Positions 46,683 through 55,895 of a stretch of DNA of 64,000 nucleotides are shown here, piece after piece. Within the stretch, counting starts at the first letter, position 1; every line of letters begins with the position of its first letter. The DNA comes from Streptomyces sp. C10-9-1 (GTDB taxonomy: Bacteria; Actinomycetota; Actinomycetes; Streptomycetales; Streptomycetaceae), in the NCBI RefSeq assembly GCF_024497955.1, contig NZ_JANHKP010000016.1, positions 1-64,000 on the forward strand. The letters are read 5' to 3'. A program made the position numbers and the translations under genes. A model generated the notes under the pieces. It made no database searches, had not been told where the DNA came from, and was given only the letters and a program-made list of their open reading frames with translations.

Positions 46683-48680
46683 TCAACCGATCTCGATGGT
46701 CTCGTCGACGGTGGTCTGGTCGATGTCGGAGGTCCGCACGGTGACCTTGATCTGCCAGTCGCCCGGCATGGGGATCTGCACGCTGCCCGCGCTCCAGTGC
46801 CCGGCCGAGACCCGGTCCGGCGTGATCGGCAGCGGGCCGATCTCCTTGGCCTTCAGCGTGAAGGACACCTTCAGCTCGGGGGCGTCCAGCGGCTTCCCGC
46901 CGGGGGTCACGGCCCAGACGTGCATCTCGTTGGAGCCCGCCCGGGCGGGGCCCAGGGTGAGGCGGACCGTTCCCTCGCCCCCCTCGCCGCCGGTGTCGAA
47001 GGGGAGCTCGACCTCGGTCGGCCCGGCCGGTGCGGCGGGGGCGGCCTGGACACCGGAGGCCGCGGCGGCCTCCTGGGCCCGGCCCGGCTCGGTGGAGGTG
47101 AGCGCCGTGGTCACGGCCAGCAGGACCGCCGCGACCCCGGCCTCGACGAGCACGGAGCGGCGCAGACCGCTGCGCTCCGCGTCCGCGTCGCGGGCGCGCT
47201 TGCGGGCGGCGTCCGCGACGACGGCCCGCTGGCGCTCCAGCTGCGCCGCGCGCCGGGCCCGGGCCGGGTCGGCGCCGTCCCCGGCGGCCGCGACACCGGC
47301 GCTTCCGCCCGTGCCGGTGCCCTTGCCCGGGGCGCCTGTACCGGTGCCCTCCGTGCCCGTGCCCGTGCCCGGCTCGGGGTCGGTGAGCTGCCGCGTCCAG
47401 CGCCGGGAGAACCAGGCGACGGCCACCAGGAGAGCCACCAGGGCCAGCTTCACGAGCAGCAGCTGTCCGTAGCGCGTCCCGGTGAGGGCGGACCAGGAGC
47501 CGACCTGCCGCCACGACTGGTAGAGCCCGGTGGCGGCGAGCACCGCCACCGAGGCGAAGGCCACCGTGGAGAAGCGCCGCACCGCCTCCCGCTCGATCGA
47601 GGGGGTGCGGTACAGCGCGGTGAGCAGCGTGGCCAGGCCGCCCAGCCACGCCGCGACGGCCAGCAGGTGCAGGACGTCCACCGGCATGGCCACGCCCGGC
47701 TGGATTCCCGTCGAGGCGTGCTCGGACAGCGCCCACGTGGCCGCGATCCCGGCGGCGAGGACACCGCCGCCCATGGCGAGGCCGAAGGTCAGGTCCCGGC
47801 GGGTGCCGGTGCCCGGCCCGTCCTGCGCCGGGCCCTCCGCGGCGTCGGCGCCGGCCGCCGGCATCCGGGCGTACGCGCCGAAGAGCACGGCGACGAACAG
47901 CGCCGCAGCCCCGAGCAGCAGCAGCCGGGAGACGAGCGCCGCACCGGTCTTGGTGTCCAGCACGTCGCCGAGGGCGGCGAGGTCGAGGACGTCCGCGAGG
48001 CCGCCGCCGCCCGTGTAGGGGGCGCGCAGCAGCAGCATCACGAGGGTGGCCGCGGTCGCGGTGATCCACCCGCGGACGACGAGCCGCCGGACGGGCCGCT
48101 CCGCCGCCCCGCGCGGCCAGCACAGCAGCACGAACGCGCCGCCGCCGGCGAGCACCGTGAAGCCCGCGTAGGCCGCGTACCGGGCGAGGTCGTACAGCGT
48201 CCCGACGAGCCCGCCGCCGGCCTCCTGGTCGGGAAGGGCGACGGTGGTCTGCGAGGGCGCGCCGATGGAGAAGGTGAAGGCCCCGGCGACGGGGTGGCTG
48301 TCCGCCGACACGCCCTGCCAGGCCACCGTGTAGGTGCCGTCCGGCAGACCGGGGTGCAGCGTCACCCCGTACACCACGCCGCCGTCGGTGCCGAGTTCGC
48401 GGATCTCGTCGGTGTCGGCGCGCTTGCCGCTCGGTTCGAGGACGCGGATGGAGTCGTCGCCCACGGCGATCTTCTCGGAGAAGGTGAGCGTGACCTCCGC
48501 GGGCGCGGTGGCCACCACCGCCCCGTCCGCCGGGTCGCTCGCCAGCAGGACCGCGTGCGCGGCCGCCGGGGCGGCGCCCGCGAGCAGGCCCCCGAGGGCC
48601 GCGGACAGCAGCACGGCCGCCGCGAGCAGCAGGCGTACGGCCCGCCGCACGGGACGCGGGGCGGTGGTGGTGGTCGTCAT
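46683..48680 (-). CDS. CopC-CopD fusion copper protein
   Basis: The 665-residue protein has a signal peptide (about residues 1-42, cut before AHAVLLASDPADGA). A CopC domain follows (about 42-135), with the N-terminal His and a later HPVAGAFTF that serve as copper ligands. A CopD membrane domain of about eight helices comes next (about 165-450), with HASTGIQPGVAMPVDVLHLL. After a glycine-rich loop and one more helix, an extracytoplasmic YtkA/FixH-like domain ends the chain (about 560-665). It probably binds copper outside and moves it across the membrane. It is the fourth gene of the operon, 23 bp after ecuC. Confidence 0.9.
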   Translation of the reverse strand: MTTTTTAPRPVRRAVRLLLAAAVLLSAALGGLLAGAAPAAAHAVLLASDPADGAVVATAPAEVTLTFSEKIAVGDDSIRVLEPSGKRADTDEIRELGTDGGVVYGVTLHPGLPDGTYTVAWQGVSADSHPVAGAFTFSIGAPSQTTVALPDQEAGGGLVGTLYDLARYAAYAGFTVLAGGGAFVLLCWPRGAAERPVRRLVVRGWITATAATLVMLLLRAPYTGGGGLADVLDLAALGDVLDTKTGAALVSRLLLLGAAALFVAVLFGAYARMPAAGADAAEGPAQDGPGTGTRRDLTFGLAMGGGVLAAGIAATWALSEHASTGIQPGVAMPVDVLHLLAVAAWLGGLATLLTALYRTPSIEREAVRRFSTVAFASVAVLAATGLYQSWRQVGSWSALTGTRYGQLLLVKLALVALLVAVAWFSRRWTRQLTDPEPGTGTGTEGTGTGAPGKGTGTGGSAGVAAAGDGADPARARRAAQLERQRAVVADAARKRARDADAERSGLRRSVLVEAGVAAVLLAVTTALTSTEPGRAQEAAAASGVQAAPAAPAGPTEVELPFDTGGEGGEGTVRLTLGPARAGSNEMHVWAVTPGGKPLDAPELKVSFTLKAKEIGPLPITPDRVSAGHWSAGSVQIPMPGDWQIKVTVRTSDIDQTTVDETIEIG

Positions 48681-48703
48681 GCGATCAGTCCCTCACTCAC
48701 GTC

Positions 48704-49156
48704 TCAGTGCTCCGGGTTGTGGGTCGCCGCCTTGACGGGGACGTCCACGGTGATCGGGTCCGACGTCTCGAAGTGCAGCTCCACGGAGACCGTGTCGCCC
48801 TCCTCGGGCCGCTCCTTCAGTGCCGTGAACATGATGTGGTTGCCGCCGCGTTCGAGGTCCAGGGAGCCCTCGGCCGGGATGTCGAAGGAGTCCACCTCCG
48901 TCATCCGCCCGTCCTCGGTGCGGTGGATGGACACCTCGTCCGAGATGCCGCTGGTGACCGAGGTGAGCCGGTCCCCGGCACCGCCGGTGTTCTCGACGGT
49001 GAGGAAGCCGGCGGCCATGTCCGAGACGGGCTGCGGCATGAAGGCGCCGCTCACCGTGAGTTCGGGGGCCGCGGAGGAGCCGCAGCCCGCGAGGAGGAGC
49101 GGGGCCGCGACCGCGGCGGCCAGTGCGGCGGCGGTGCGGCGAGGTATGCGCCTCAC
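48704..49156 (-). CDS. ecuC: ECuC, extracytoplasmic PCuAC-type copper chaperone lipoprotein
   Basis: The 150-residue protein has a lipoprotein signal (ALAAAVAAPLLLAGC; Cys is the lipid site). The PCuAC domain follows, with FMPQPVSDMAAGFLTVEN, EVSIHRTEDGRM (first His and Met) and GGNHIMFTAL (second His and Met), the copper-binding H-M-H-M set. It delivers Cu(I) to Sco in the S. lividans pathway. GTG 49156 overlaps the sco stop by four bases, so the two are translationally coupled. Confidence 0.93.
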   Translation of the reverse strand: MRRIPRRTAAALAAAVAAPLLLAGCGSSAAPELTVSGAFMPQPVSDMAAGFLTVENTGGAGDRLTSVTSGISDEVSIHRTEDGRMTEVDSFDIPAEGSLDLERGGNHIMFTALKERPEEGDTVSVELHFETSDPITVDVPVKAATHNPEH

Positions 49157-49815
49157 GGCTTCTCCCCCTTCACCAGCTTGGGCAGGTCCTTCGCCCAGGT
49201 GTCCGCGTCGGTGTCCTCGCCGTAGAAGACGTAGCCCTGGTCGGTCTTCGGGGAGAAGGCGATGACCTGGGCGCCGTGCATCGACTCGACGGTGCCGTCG
49301 GGGTTCTTCTTCGGCGGGTCGATGCCGATGTGCAGCTCCCGCGCCCCGGCCTGGATGGTCTCGAAGTCGCCGGTGAGGCCGATGAAGGACGGGTCGCCCG
49401 CGCTCGGCAGCCACGAGGCGAGCTCCTCGGCGGTGTCCCGCTCGGGGTCGGTGGTCACGAAGACGACCTGGAGCCGGTCGCGGTCGGCCTCGGGGAGCTG
49501 CTTCACGGCGATGGCGAGGTTGCTCATCGTCAGCGGGCAGACGTCGGGGCAGTGGGTGTAGCCGAAGTAGATCAGGGTCGGCCTGCCCTTGGTCCGCTCC
49601 CGCAGGTCGAAGCTCTCGCCGCGGGTGTCGGTGAGGACGAGGTCGGGCTTGGTGTACGGAGCGTCCAGCACGGTCGCCGCCTTGGTCTTCGGCTGCGCCG
49701 AGACCTCGAAGGCGGAGCCCGTACCGGAGGCGTCGGTACCGCCCGTCGAGCAGGCGGTCAGGGCCAGCGCGGCGGCCGCGAGGAACGCGGCCGCCGGCAG
49801 GTGCTTCTTGCGCAT
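49153..49815 (-). CDS. sco: Sco (SCO1/SenC) copper chaperone lipoprotein
   Basis: The 220-residue protein has a lipoprotein signal ending LALTACSTGG, then a thioredoxin-fold Sco domain with FGYTHCPDVCPLTMSNLAI (CxxxC copper site) and a later His in MHGAQVIAFSP. Sco proteins hand copper to cytochrome oxidase, or in S. lividans also to the development pathway. It lies 33 bp downstream of the YcnI gene and overlaps ecuC by four bases. Confidence 0.94.
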   Translation of the reverse strand: MRKKHLPAAAFLAAAALALTACSTGGTDASGTGSAFEVSAQPKTKAATVLDAPYTKPDLVLTDTRGESFDLRERTKGRPTLIYFGYTHCPDVCPLTMSNLAIAVKQLPEADRDRLQVVFVTTDPERDTAEELASWLPSAGDPSFIGLTGDFETIQAGARELHIGIDPPKKNPDGTVESMHGAQVIAFSPKTDQGYVFYGEDTDADTWAKDLPKLVKGEKP

Positions 49816-49848
49816 GGTGCGAGTGTCCCGTCGTGGGTGAGGGGGGCT

Positions 49849-50592
49849 TCAGGCGCGGCGGCGGCCGGCGAGGACGCCGAAGGCCACGCCCGCGGCGCCG
49901 ACGGCGATGCCGACGCCGCCGAGGATCCGGGCGGTCGGGTCGCTGCCGTCGGCGGAGGCGGCGGCCTGCTCCGCCTCGGCGCCGTGCGAGCCGTCCTCCC
50001 CGTCCTTCTCGTCCTGCGCGGCGGTGTCCGCGGACCCGCCGCCGTGGTGGTCGCCGGTGGCGGCGGACAGGGCCAGGACCGGGGCGGGGGCCTCGGGCTC
50101 CTCGCCGCCCTCGACCGGGGCCTCGATCCAGCGGACGACCTCCTTGTTGTCGTAGGTCTGGACGGCCTTGAAGACCAGCTGGTCGGCGTCCTCGGGGAGG
50201 CGGCCCAGGGACACCGGGAACTGCTGGAAGTAGCCGGGCTCGATCTTCGAGCCGTCGGAGGTCCAGGTGACCTTGGTGACGGCCTCGGTGATCTGCTTGC
50301 CGTGCACCTCCAGCGGCTTGTCGAGGGTCTCCTTGGTGATCTCGACCTTCCAGCCGGGCACGGCCTGCGGCGTCACCGAGGACAGCGGGTGCTCGGCGGG
50401 CATGGAGACCTCGAGCTTGACGGTCGAGGCGTTGTCCCGCTCGTTGGGGACCTTGAAGTTGACGGTGGCGTAGCCGCCCTTGGCGGCCTCGCCCTGCGGC
50501 TGGACGGTGACGTGCGCGAAGGCCGTGCCGGAGAGGGCGAGGACGGAGACGGCGGCCGCGGTGGCGGTGGCGGCGACACGGGAAACGTTCAT
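49849..50592 (-). CDS. YcnI family copper-binding membrane-anchored protein
   Basis: The 247-residue protein has a signal peptide ending in ALSGTAFAHVTVQPQGEA; the mature N-terminal His begins the YcnI/DUF1775 domain (about residues 27-150). In YcnI proteins this His, with a conserved Glu and Trp, binds copper. An Asp/Gly/His-rich linker (GDHHGGGSAD) leads to a C-terminal transmembrane helix (about 222-242) and an Arg-rich end. It is first of the five-gene copper operon YcnI-sco-ecuC-copC/D-dtpA. Confidence 0.92.
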   Translation of the reverse strand: MNVSRVAATATAAAVSVLALSGTAFAHVTVQPQGEAAKGGYATVNFKVPNERDNASTVKLEVSMPAEHPLSSVTPQAVPGWKVEITKETLDKPLEVHGKQITEAVTKVTWTSDGSKIEPGYFQQFPVSLGRLPEDADQLVFKAVQTYDNKEVVRWIEAPVEGGEEPEAPAPVLALSAATGDHHGGGSADTAAQDEKDGEDGSHGAEAEQAAASADGSDPTARILGGVGIAVGAAGVAFGVLAGRRRA

Positions 50593-50684
50593 GGGAAAGC
50601 ACTCCACGGTGGGAAGAAGGCGGGATGTGCCGTGCGCGGACGCGCGGGGGCACGGCGGCTCCGCTCCCGTCGAGCGAGCCGCGT

Positions 50685-51473
50685 TCAGGCGACGAGTGCG
50701 AAGGCGGGCGGGGGCCCGCGCCTGATCACCGTGTGCTGGAGTACCGCGCCGCGGGCCGCGGGCGGAGGGCCCTGCGCGGGGGGCGCCAGAGAGGGGGCCG
50801 GAGCCGCGCCGGTGGCACCCGCGCACAGGGCCGCGACGAGCGTCAGCGCGGCCCGCAGCGAGCGCAGCCGGGCCGTCTCGGCCAGTTCCTGCGCCGAGTC
50901 GGCGGAGAGCAGCATCAGACGGACCAGCGCCCGGTCGCCGCGCCGCATGAGCAGCCCCGTGGCCACGGCGGCCAGCAGATGGGCGAGCAGCATGGCGAGC
51001 GAGGGCAGCTGCCCGTCCGCGGCGGCCGTTCCGGCGGCGTGGGCGCCGTGCACGGCGTCCGCCGGGTCGAAGCCGGCCGTGGTCACGATGCGCCGCGCGT
51101 CGGCCGGGGTGAGGGAGGCGGGAGTGCCCCCGCACACCAGCTTGGCGGCGACCCTGACCAGGGCGTCGTCCGCCGTCGGGGCGAGGTGCAACCGGGTCTG
51201 GGCGGCCCCGAACAGGCCGTGCAGGCTCAGCTGCCCGCCGGTGAGCACCAGGGCGATGGCGGGCAGCGAGCGCTGCCGCCCCGCGAAGGGCAGGACCAGC
51301 GCGAAGACGCCCGCGAAGCCCCCGGCCAGGGCCCAGGCCGGCACGCCCTCGCAGGCGGCCAGCGCATGTCCCGTCCCGGACAGCACGACGCAGACCGCGG
51401 CGAAGACCGCGGCCCTCAGCAGCCGGAGACCGACCCCGGTGCGTGCGCGGTGCACGACGGACGTGGAGGACAT
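50685..51473 (-). CDS. Membrane protein of unknown function upstream of the copper operon
   Basis: The 262-residue protein has about five transmembrane helices: LRAAVFAAVCVVLSGTGHAL, WALAGGFAGVFALVLPF, LPAIALVLTGGQLSLHGLFG, LAMLLAHLLAAVATGLL and ALTLVAALCAGATGA. I do not recognise a characterised family. It is 92 bp ahead of the YcnI gene on the same strand, so it may be part of the copper operon. The ATG at 51473 is preceded by GGACGTGGAGGAC. Confidence 0.75.
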   Translation of the reverse strand: MSSTSVVHRARTGVGLRLLRAAVFAAVCVVLSGTGHALAACEGVPAWALAGGFAGVFALVLPFAGRQRSLPAIALVLTGGQLSLHGLFGAAQTRLHLAPTADDALVRVAAKLVCGGTPASLTPADARRIVTTAGFDPADAVHGAHAAGTAAADGQLPSLAMLLAHLLAAVATGLLMRRGDRALVRLMLLSADSAQELAETARLRSLRAALTLVAALCAGATGAAPAPSLAPPAQGPPPAARGAVLQHTVIRRGPPPAFALVA

Positions 51474-51737
51474 GGCCGGGTCATCATCCCACTGGCCCCG
51501 CGGGCCCCGTACGGCAGGTCCCAAAGATCCGGTTTGCCGAGTCCGGGCCGTTGCCCGGTCCGTCCCGCCGGCCCCGGGCACGGCCCCGGGGAACTCGGGC
51601 AGGGTGGGCGCCCGGACCGGTCCGCACCCCTGCCGCCCGCCCGCCGAACGGGCGCCGCCGCCGTCTTCGCGGGCGTACCGGCGGGGGGTTCGGGCAATAC
51701 GTATCGGTATGTCGAGCCGCGATCGGGAGGCTGGAGC

Positions 51738-52217
51738 ATGAGCATCTGGTGGTCGCTGTGCCTGCGGCGCGATGCCGCCAGCGTCCCGCTGGCCCGCCGG
51801 CTGTTCCTGGGCACCATGGAGACCGCAGGCGTCGACCCCGAGGTCTGCCACGACCTGTCCGTCGCGCTCACCGAGGCCTGTGCCAACGCGGTCGAGCACG
51901 GCGGCGGGACGCCCGGTGCGCACGGCCCGGAGGAGTTCCGGGTGACGGCCTACCTGGACGGCGAGAGGTGCCGCATCGAGGTGGCGGACTCGGGGCCCGG
52001 CTTCGCACCGCGGAGCGCGTCCGCCCACGGCCCCCACGGCCCCCACGGCCCCCTCGGGCGCCGGGCGCCGGCCGACGCGGAGAGCGGCCGGGGCCTCGGC
52101 CTCATCGCGCACCTGGCCGACCACGTCCAGGTGCGCACCGGCCCGGGGCGGGGGTCCGTGGTCAGCTTCGACAGGCTCCTCACCTGGCGGGATGGCGCCC
52201 CGCTGGCGGCGGTCTGA
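51738..52217 (+). CDS. RsbW/SpoIIAB-like ATP-binding protein (possible anti-sigma factor)
   Basis: The 159-residue protein is one histidine-kinase-like ATPase domain: ALTEACANAVEHGG (N box), IEVADSGPGF (G1) and SGRGLGLIAHLADHVQV (G2), with a GPHGPHGPLG repeat in the flexible ATP lid. Streptomycetes encode many such proteins, which bind sigma factors or anti-anti-sigma factors and may phosphorylate the latter. No sigma gene is adjacent, so the target is unknown. ATG 51738 has GGGAGG upstream. Confidence 0.82.
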   Translation: MSIWWSLCLRRDAASVPLARRLFLGTMETAGVDPEVCHDLSVALTEACANAVEHGGGTPGAHGPEEFRVTAYLDGERCRIEVADSGPGFAPRSASAHGPHGPHGPLGRRAPADAESGRGLGLIAHLADHVQVRTGPGRGSVVSFDRLLTWRDGAPLAAV

Positions 52218-52220
52218 GCC

Positions 52221-52264
52221 GCGGGGGCGCGCCACCGGGACCGTCCCCGGTGGCGCGCCCCCGC
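52221..52264. terminator. Bidirectional terminator, 19-bp perfect hairpin
   Basis: 52221-52239 pairs with 52246-52264 around a 6-nt loop, between the stops of the ATP-binding gene and the convergent aminopeptidase gene. Confidence 0.9.
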
Positions 52265-52286
52265 CGCCTCGTGCGCTCTCCGGCGG

Positions 52287-53741
52287 TCAGCCCTGGAGCG
52301 CGGCCATCCACGCCTCGACCTCGCCGGAGCGGCGGGGCAGCGCCGCCGAGAGGTTCCGGTTGCCGTCCTCGGTCACCAGGATGTCGTCCTCGATGCGGAC
52401 GCCGATGCCCCGGTACTCCTCGGGCACGGTCAGGTCGTCCGCCTGGAAGTACAGGCCGGGCTCGACGGTCAGGCACATGCCGGGCTCCAGCGTGCTGTCC
52501 ACATAGGACTCGGTGCGGGCCGCGGCGCAGTCGTGGACGTCCATGCCGAGCATGTGACCGGTGCCGTGCAGCGTCCAGCGGCGCTGGAGGCCGAGCTCCA
52601 GGACCCGCTCGACCGGGCCCTCGACCAGGCCCCACTCGACGAGCTTCGCGGCCAGCACCCGCTGGGCGGCGTCGTGGAAGTCGCGGTACTTGGCGCCGGG
52701 CCGCACGGCGGCGATCCCGGCCTCCTGGGCCTCGTAGACCGCGTCGTAGATCTTCCGCTGGAGGTCGCTGTAGCGGCCGTTGACCGGCAGCGTGCGGGTG
52801 ACGTCCGCCGTGTAGAGCGTCGTGGTCTCCACGCCCGCGTCGAGCAGCAGCAGGTCGCCGGAGCGGACCGGGCCGTCGTTGCGCACCCAGTGCAGCGTGG
52901 TGGCGTGCGGGCCGGAGGCGCAGATCGAGCCGTAGCCGACGTCGTTGCCCTCGACGCGGGCGCGCAGGAAGAAGGTGCCCTCGATGTAGCGCTCGCTGGT
53001 GGCCTGGGCCTTGTCGAGCACCCTGACGACGTCCTCGAAGCCGCGGGTCGTCGAGTCGCAGGCCCTCTGCAGCTCGCCGATCTCGAAGTCGTCCTTCACC
53101 AGCCGGGCCTCGGAGAGGACGACGCGCAGCTCCTCGTCGCGCTCGGCGGTCACCTTGTCGGTCAGGGCGGCCTCGATCCCGGCGTCGTGGCCGCGGACCA
53201 CGCGGACCGGGCCGGTCGCCTCCCGCAGGGCCTCCGGCAGCTCGCGGACGTCCCGCGCGGGCAGGCCGAGCAACTGCTCGGCCTCGGCCAGCGAGTGGCG
53301 GCGGCCCACCCACAGCTCGCCCTGGCCGGACAGCCAGAACTCGCCGTTCTCCCGTTCGGACCGGGGCAGCAGGTGCACCGTCGCCTCGTGGCCGTCCGCG
53401 GTGGGCTCCAGGACGAGCACGCCGTCCTCGGTCTGGTCGCCGGTGAGGTAGGCGTACTCGGTGGAGGCGCGGAAGCTGTACTCGGTGTCGTTGGAGCGGG
53501 TCTTCAGATTGCCCGCGGGGACCACCAGGCGCTCACCGGGGAAGCGTGCGGAGAGCGCCGCGCGCCGGGCCGCCGCGTGGCCGGCCTGGGGGACGGGCTC
53601 CAGGTCGCGCAGCTCGGTGTCGGCCCAGCCCTGGGTCATGTTCTCGGCCAGCTCGTCGGACACGCCCGGGTACAGGCCGTTCTTGCGCTGCTTGATCGGC
53701 TGCTCTTCTTCCGGGGTCTCCGGGGTGAGCTCCTCCGCCAC
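52287..53741 (-). CDS. pepP: Xaa-Pro aminopeptidase (aminopeptidase P)
   Basis: The 484-residue protein has an N-terminal aminopeptidase-P domain (about residues 55-195) and a pita-bread catalytic domain (about 235-470). The dinuclear metal ligands are visible: LLLLDAGVETTTLYTADVTR (two Asp), LHGTGHMLGMDVHD (His), LEPGMCLTVEPGLYF (Glu) and VRIEDDILV (Glu). It removes an N-terminal residue that precedes proline. Length is a little over that of E. coli PepP, because of a 50-residue acidic/basic start. Confidence 0.93.
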   Translation of the reverse strand: MAEELTPETPEEEQPIKQRKNGLYPGVSDELAENMTQGWADTELRDLEPVPQAGHAAARRAALSARFPGERLVVPAGNLKTRSNDTEYSFRASTEYAYLTGDQTEDGVLVLEPTADGHEATVHLLPRSERENGEFWLSGQGELWVGRRHSLAEAEQLLGLPARDVRELPEALREATGPVRVVRGHDAGIEAALTDKVTAERDEELRVVLSEARLVKDDFEIGELQRACDSTTRGFEDVVRVLDKAQATSERYIEGTFFLRARVEGNDVGYGSICASGPHATTLHWVRNDGPVRSGDLLLLDAGVETTTLYTADVTRTLPVNGRYSDLQRKIYDAVYEAQEAGIAAVRPGAKYRDFHDAAQRVLAAKLVEWGLVEGPVERVLELGLQRRWTLHGTGHMLGMDVHDCAAARTESYVDSTLEPGMCLTVEPGLYFQADDLTVPEEYRGIGVRIEDDILVTEDGNRNLSAALPRRSGEVEAWMAALQG

Positions 53742-53879
53742 GTCTGCCTCCTCGGCCTTGGGGCCGCTCGCGATACGACTCGGGGCCTCCCGGTGGCGGG
53801 GTTCCGCTCACCGGGGGGACGGTTCCATCGTATGTGCGGGGGGAAGACGGCCTCGCCCGGTCCGGGCGACTGTGAGGAA

Positions 53880-55352
53880 TCAGTCGAAACGGGCGGCGAG
53901 CAGTACGGCCTCCTGTGCTCCGCCGCTCCCTCCGCCCCCTTCCGGGAGGACCGCGTCCATCACATGGCCGACGAGGGCCGACGGGTCCTCCCGCACCGGC
54001 CTCGGGGCGCCCGCCGCCGCCGCGTGGAGCCGCGCGAAGGCCCGGTCCATGGGCTCCCCGGTGCGCCGCAGCAGCCCGTCCGTGTAGAGCAGCACCGTTT
54101 CTCCGGGGGCCGGGGACAGCTCCACGCTGGGAGCCTCCCAGCAGGCCAGCATCCCCAGCGGGGCCGAGAGGGAGGTCTCGACGAACTCGGCCCGCCGGTC
54201 GCCGACGACCAGCGGCGGGGTGTGGCCCGCGCTCGCCAGAACGATCCTGCGTGCCGCGGGCTCCGCGTAGGCGAACAGCGCGGTCGCCGTGCGGGCGGGC
54301 TCCGTCAGCCGCAGCAGCAGCTCCAGGTCGGACAGGACGGCGACCGGGTCCTCCCCCTCCATCACGGCGTAGGCCCGCAGCGAGGCGCGGAGGCGGCCCA
54401 TCGCGGCGAGCGCGCCCGGACCGGAGCCGCCGACCGAGCCGACGGCGAGGCCCAGCGCCCCGTCGGGCAGCGGCAGGGCGTCGTACCAGTCGCCGCCGCC
54501 CCGCTCGCCCGCCCGGTGCCGGACGGCGAGGGACACCCCCGGCACCCGGGGCAGCCGGCCGGGCAGCAGCCCGTCGGCGACCGCGGCCACGGTGGCGCGC
54601 GCCCGCTCCAGTTCGAGCAGGCGGGCCAGGTGCCCGGTGGCGAACCTCATGTAGAGGCCGATGAGGTGAACCTGCCGCTCGACGGGCTCGGCGGGCTCGT
54701 CGTAGAGCCACACGGCCGCGCCGAGCGTGCCCGACTCCTCGCCGGCCAGGGGGGCCGTGTAGCTGGCCGCGTAGCCGAGGCGCCGTGCCACCTCGCGCTG
54801 CCGGGGGTGGAGGTCCTCGGAGAGCAGGTCCGGGTGGGCCACCGGCTCCGGGACCGGGCGGGCCGTGCGGCCCCGGTCCAGCATCGCGCCGTACGCGGTG
54901 GCCTCGCGCGGCACCGTCTCGATGTGTCCGAGGTCGGCGCGGCTGAGCCCGAGGCCCCTGGTCAGGGTGCGGCTCGTCTCGGGAGGGAGCGAGCCGTCGA
55001 GTGCGGGGTCCCGGGGCGGCTCCAGGACGACCAGCCCGCGGCGGGCGCCGGCCAGGGCCGCTCCCGCGTTCAGCAGCTCCTCCAGCGCGCCGTCCACCGT
55101 GCCCGTCCGCGCCAGCCGCTCGGTGAGCTCGTGGAGCGTCGTCAGGTCGGAGACCCAGCCGGCCAGACGGTCCTGGATCAGGGCGCCCGGGGGAGGGTCG
55201 GGGGGGAGCGGGGGGAGGGGTGCGGAAGTCTGAGAGGGGGAGGGCACCATGGAGCTGATTCCGGCCACATTCGGTCGGTGTGGGGCGTTCATCGCCGCCG
55301 GCTTTCCGGCAGGAGCGTTTCGCTGAATAGCATCGCAAACCCCTAGGTCCAT
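53880..55352 (-). CDS. GAF plus PP2C/SpoIIE-like phosphatase-fold protein, probably inactive
   Basis: The 490-residue protein has a proline-rich N-terminus, a GAF domain (about residues 65-235) and a SpoIIE-type PP2C domain (about 265-485). GGDWYDALPLPDG and LLYTDGLLRRTGE keep two metal-site segments. The central GDVxGHG motif is replaced by VGSVGGSGPGAL, losing the metal-binding Asp and the His. It is therefore probably a weak phosphatase or a pseudophosphatase that binds a partner. The start is uncertain: ATGs also lie at 55292 and 55250. It precedes aminopeptidase P on the same strand by 138 bp. Confidence 0.8.
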   Translation of the reverse strand: MDLGVCDAIQRNAPAGKPAAMNAPHRPNVAGISSMVPSPSQTSAPLPPLPPDPPPGALIQDRLAGWVSDLTTLHELTERLARTGTVDGALEELLNAGAALAGARRGLVVLEPPRDPALDGSLPPETSRTLTRGLGLSRADLGHIETVPREATAYGAMLDRGRTARPVPEPVAHPDLLSEDLHPRQREVARRLGYAASYTAPLAGEESGTLGAAVWLYDEPAEPVERQVHLIGLYMRFATGHLARLLELERARATVAAVADGLLPGRLPRVPGVSLAVRHRAGERGGGDWYDALPLPDGALGLAVGSVGGSGPGALAAMGRLRASLRAYAVMEGEDPVAVLSDLELLLRLTEPARTATALFAYAEPAARRIVLASAGHTPPLVVGDRRAEFVETSLSAPLGMLACWEAPSVELSPAPGETVLLYTDGLLRRTGEPMDRAFARLHAAAAGAPRPVREDPSALVGHVMDAVLPEGGGGSGGAQEAVLLAARFD

Positions 55353-55895
55353 CTGCGCCGCTACCTATGCATCCACATCTACACGCAGTCGCAAGGTGAT
55401 GTCCAGCATTGCCCCGGTGGGTTTGATGGTGTTCGTGAGGCTGCTAACTTGGCTGAAAAATGCACCTGATGGGCGATGTCTGCGGTCGACTGAGGGCGTT
55501 CGACAGGGGGATCCCGGGGCTCTCATCCCGGGGAAGCGTCATGGCAAGCGGGCTGGGTACGTGTACGTAGACGGTGACGGCGAGGGGCAGTTGGTCCGCC
55601 CCGGAACCTGACGGCGGGCACAGGCGTCCTCGACGGTCGAGGGCCGTGCCCCATCCTCGACCCGACGGGAGCGTTCCGTTCCGGACGCACACGCCGGGAG
55701 CCATCCCTCACCGCGCGTTCCATGGACCTCAGCCGACGTTCGGCCCGGGCGGCACCCCCGCCGCCGGTGGACCGGGTGGCCCGAGCCCCGCGGTACCGGG
55801 GGCGGCACGCCGATCAGTGCGCATGTGTACGCACAGTGAACTCATGCACGTGTAGTGATGTGGACCCGGCGTTCAACGGAAAGGAACGAGCGCAC
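55353..55895. other. 543-bp intergenic stretch between divergent genes
   Basis: The stretch lies between the PP2C-like gene (minus) and the prim-pol-like gene (plus), so it holds both promoters. A short frame at 55396-55611 starts ATGATG but has no coding bias. The GTGCG/CGCAC inverted repeat at 55817-55834 could be an operator. Its base composition is lower in GC near 55390-55480. Confidence 0.5.

Noticed and set aside
55396-55611. A 71-codon frame starting ATGATG upstream of the prim-pol-like gene
   Set aside because: No ribosome site of useful strength, mixed codon bias, and it lies in a divergent promoter region.
55816-55850. Possible BldD site (AGTGA followed by TCA)
   Set aside because: Only half of the consensus fits, and the TCACC half is broken. 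Chance matches of this size are frequent.
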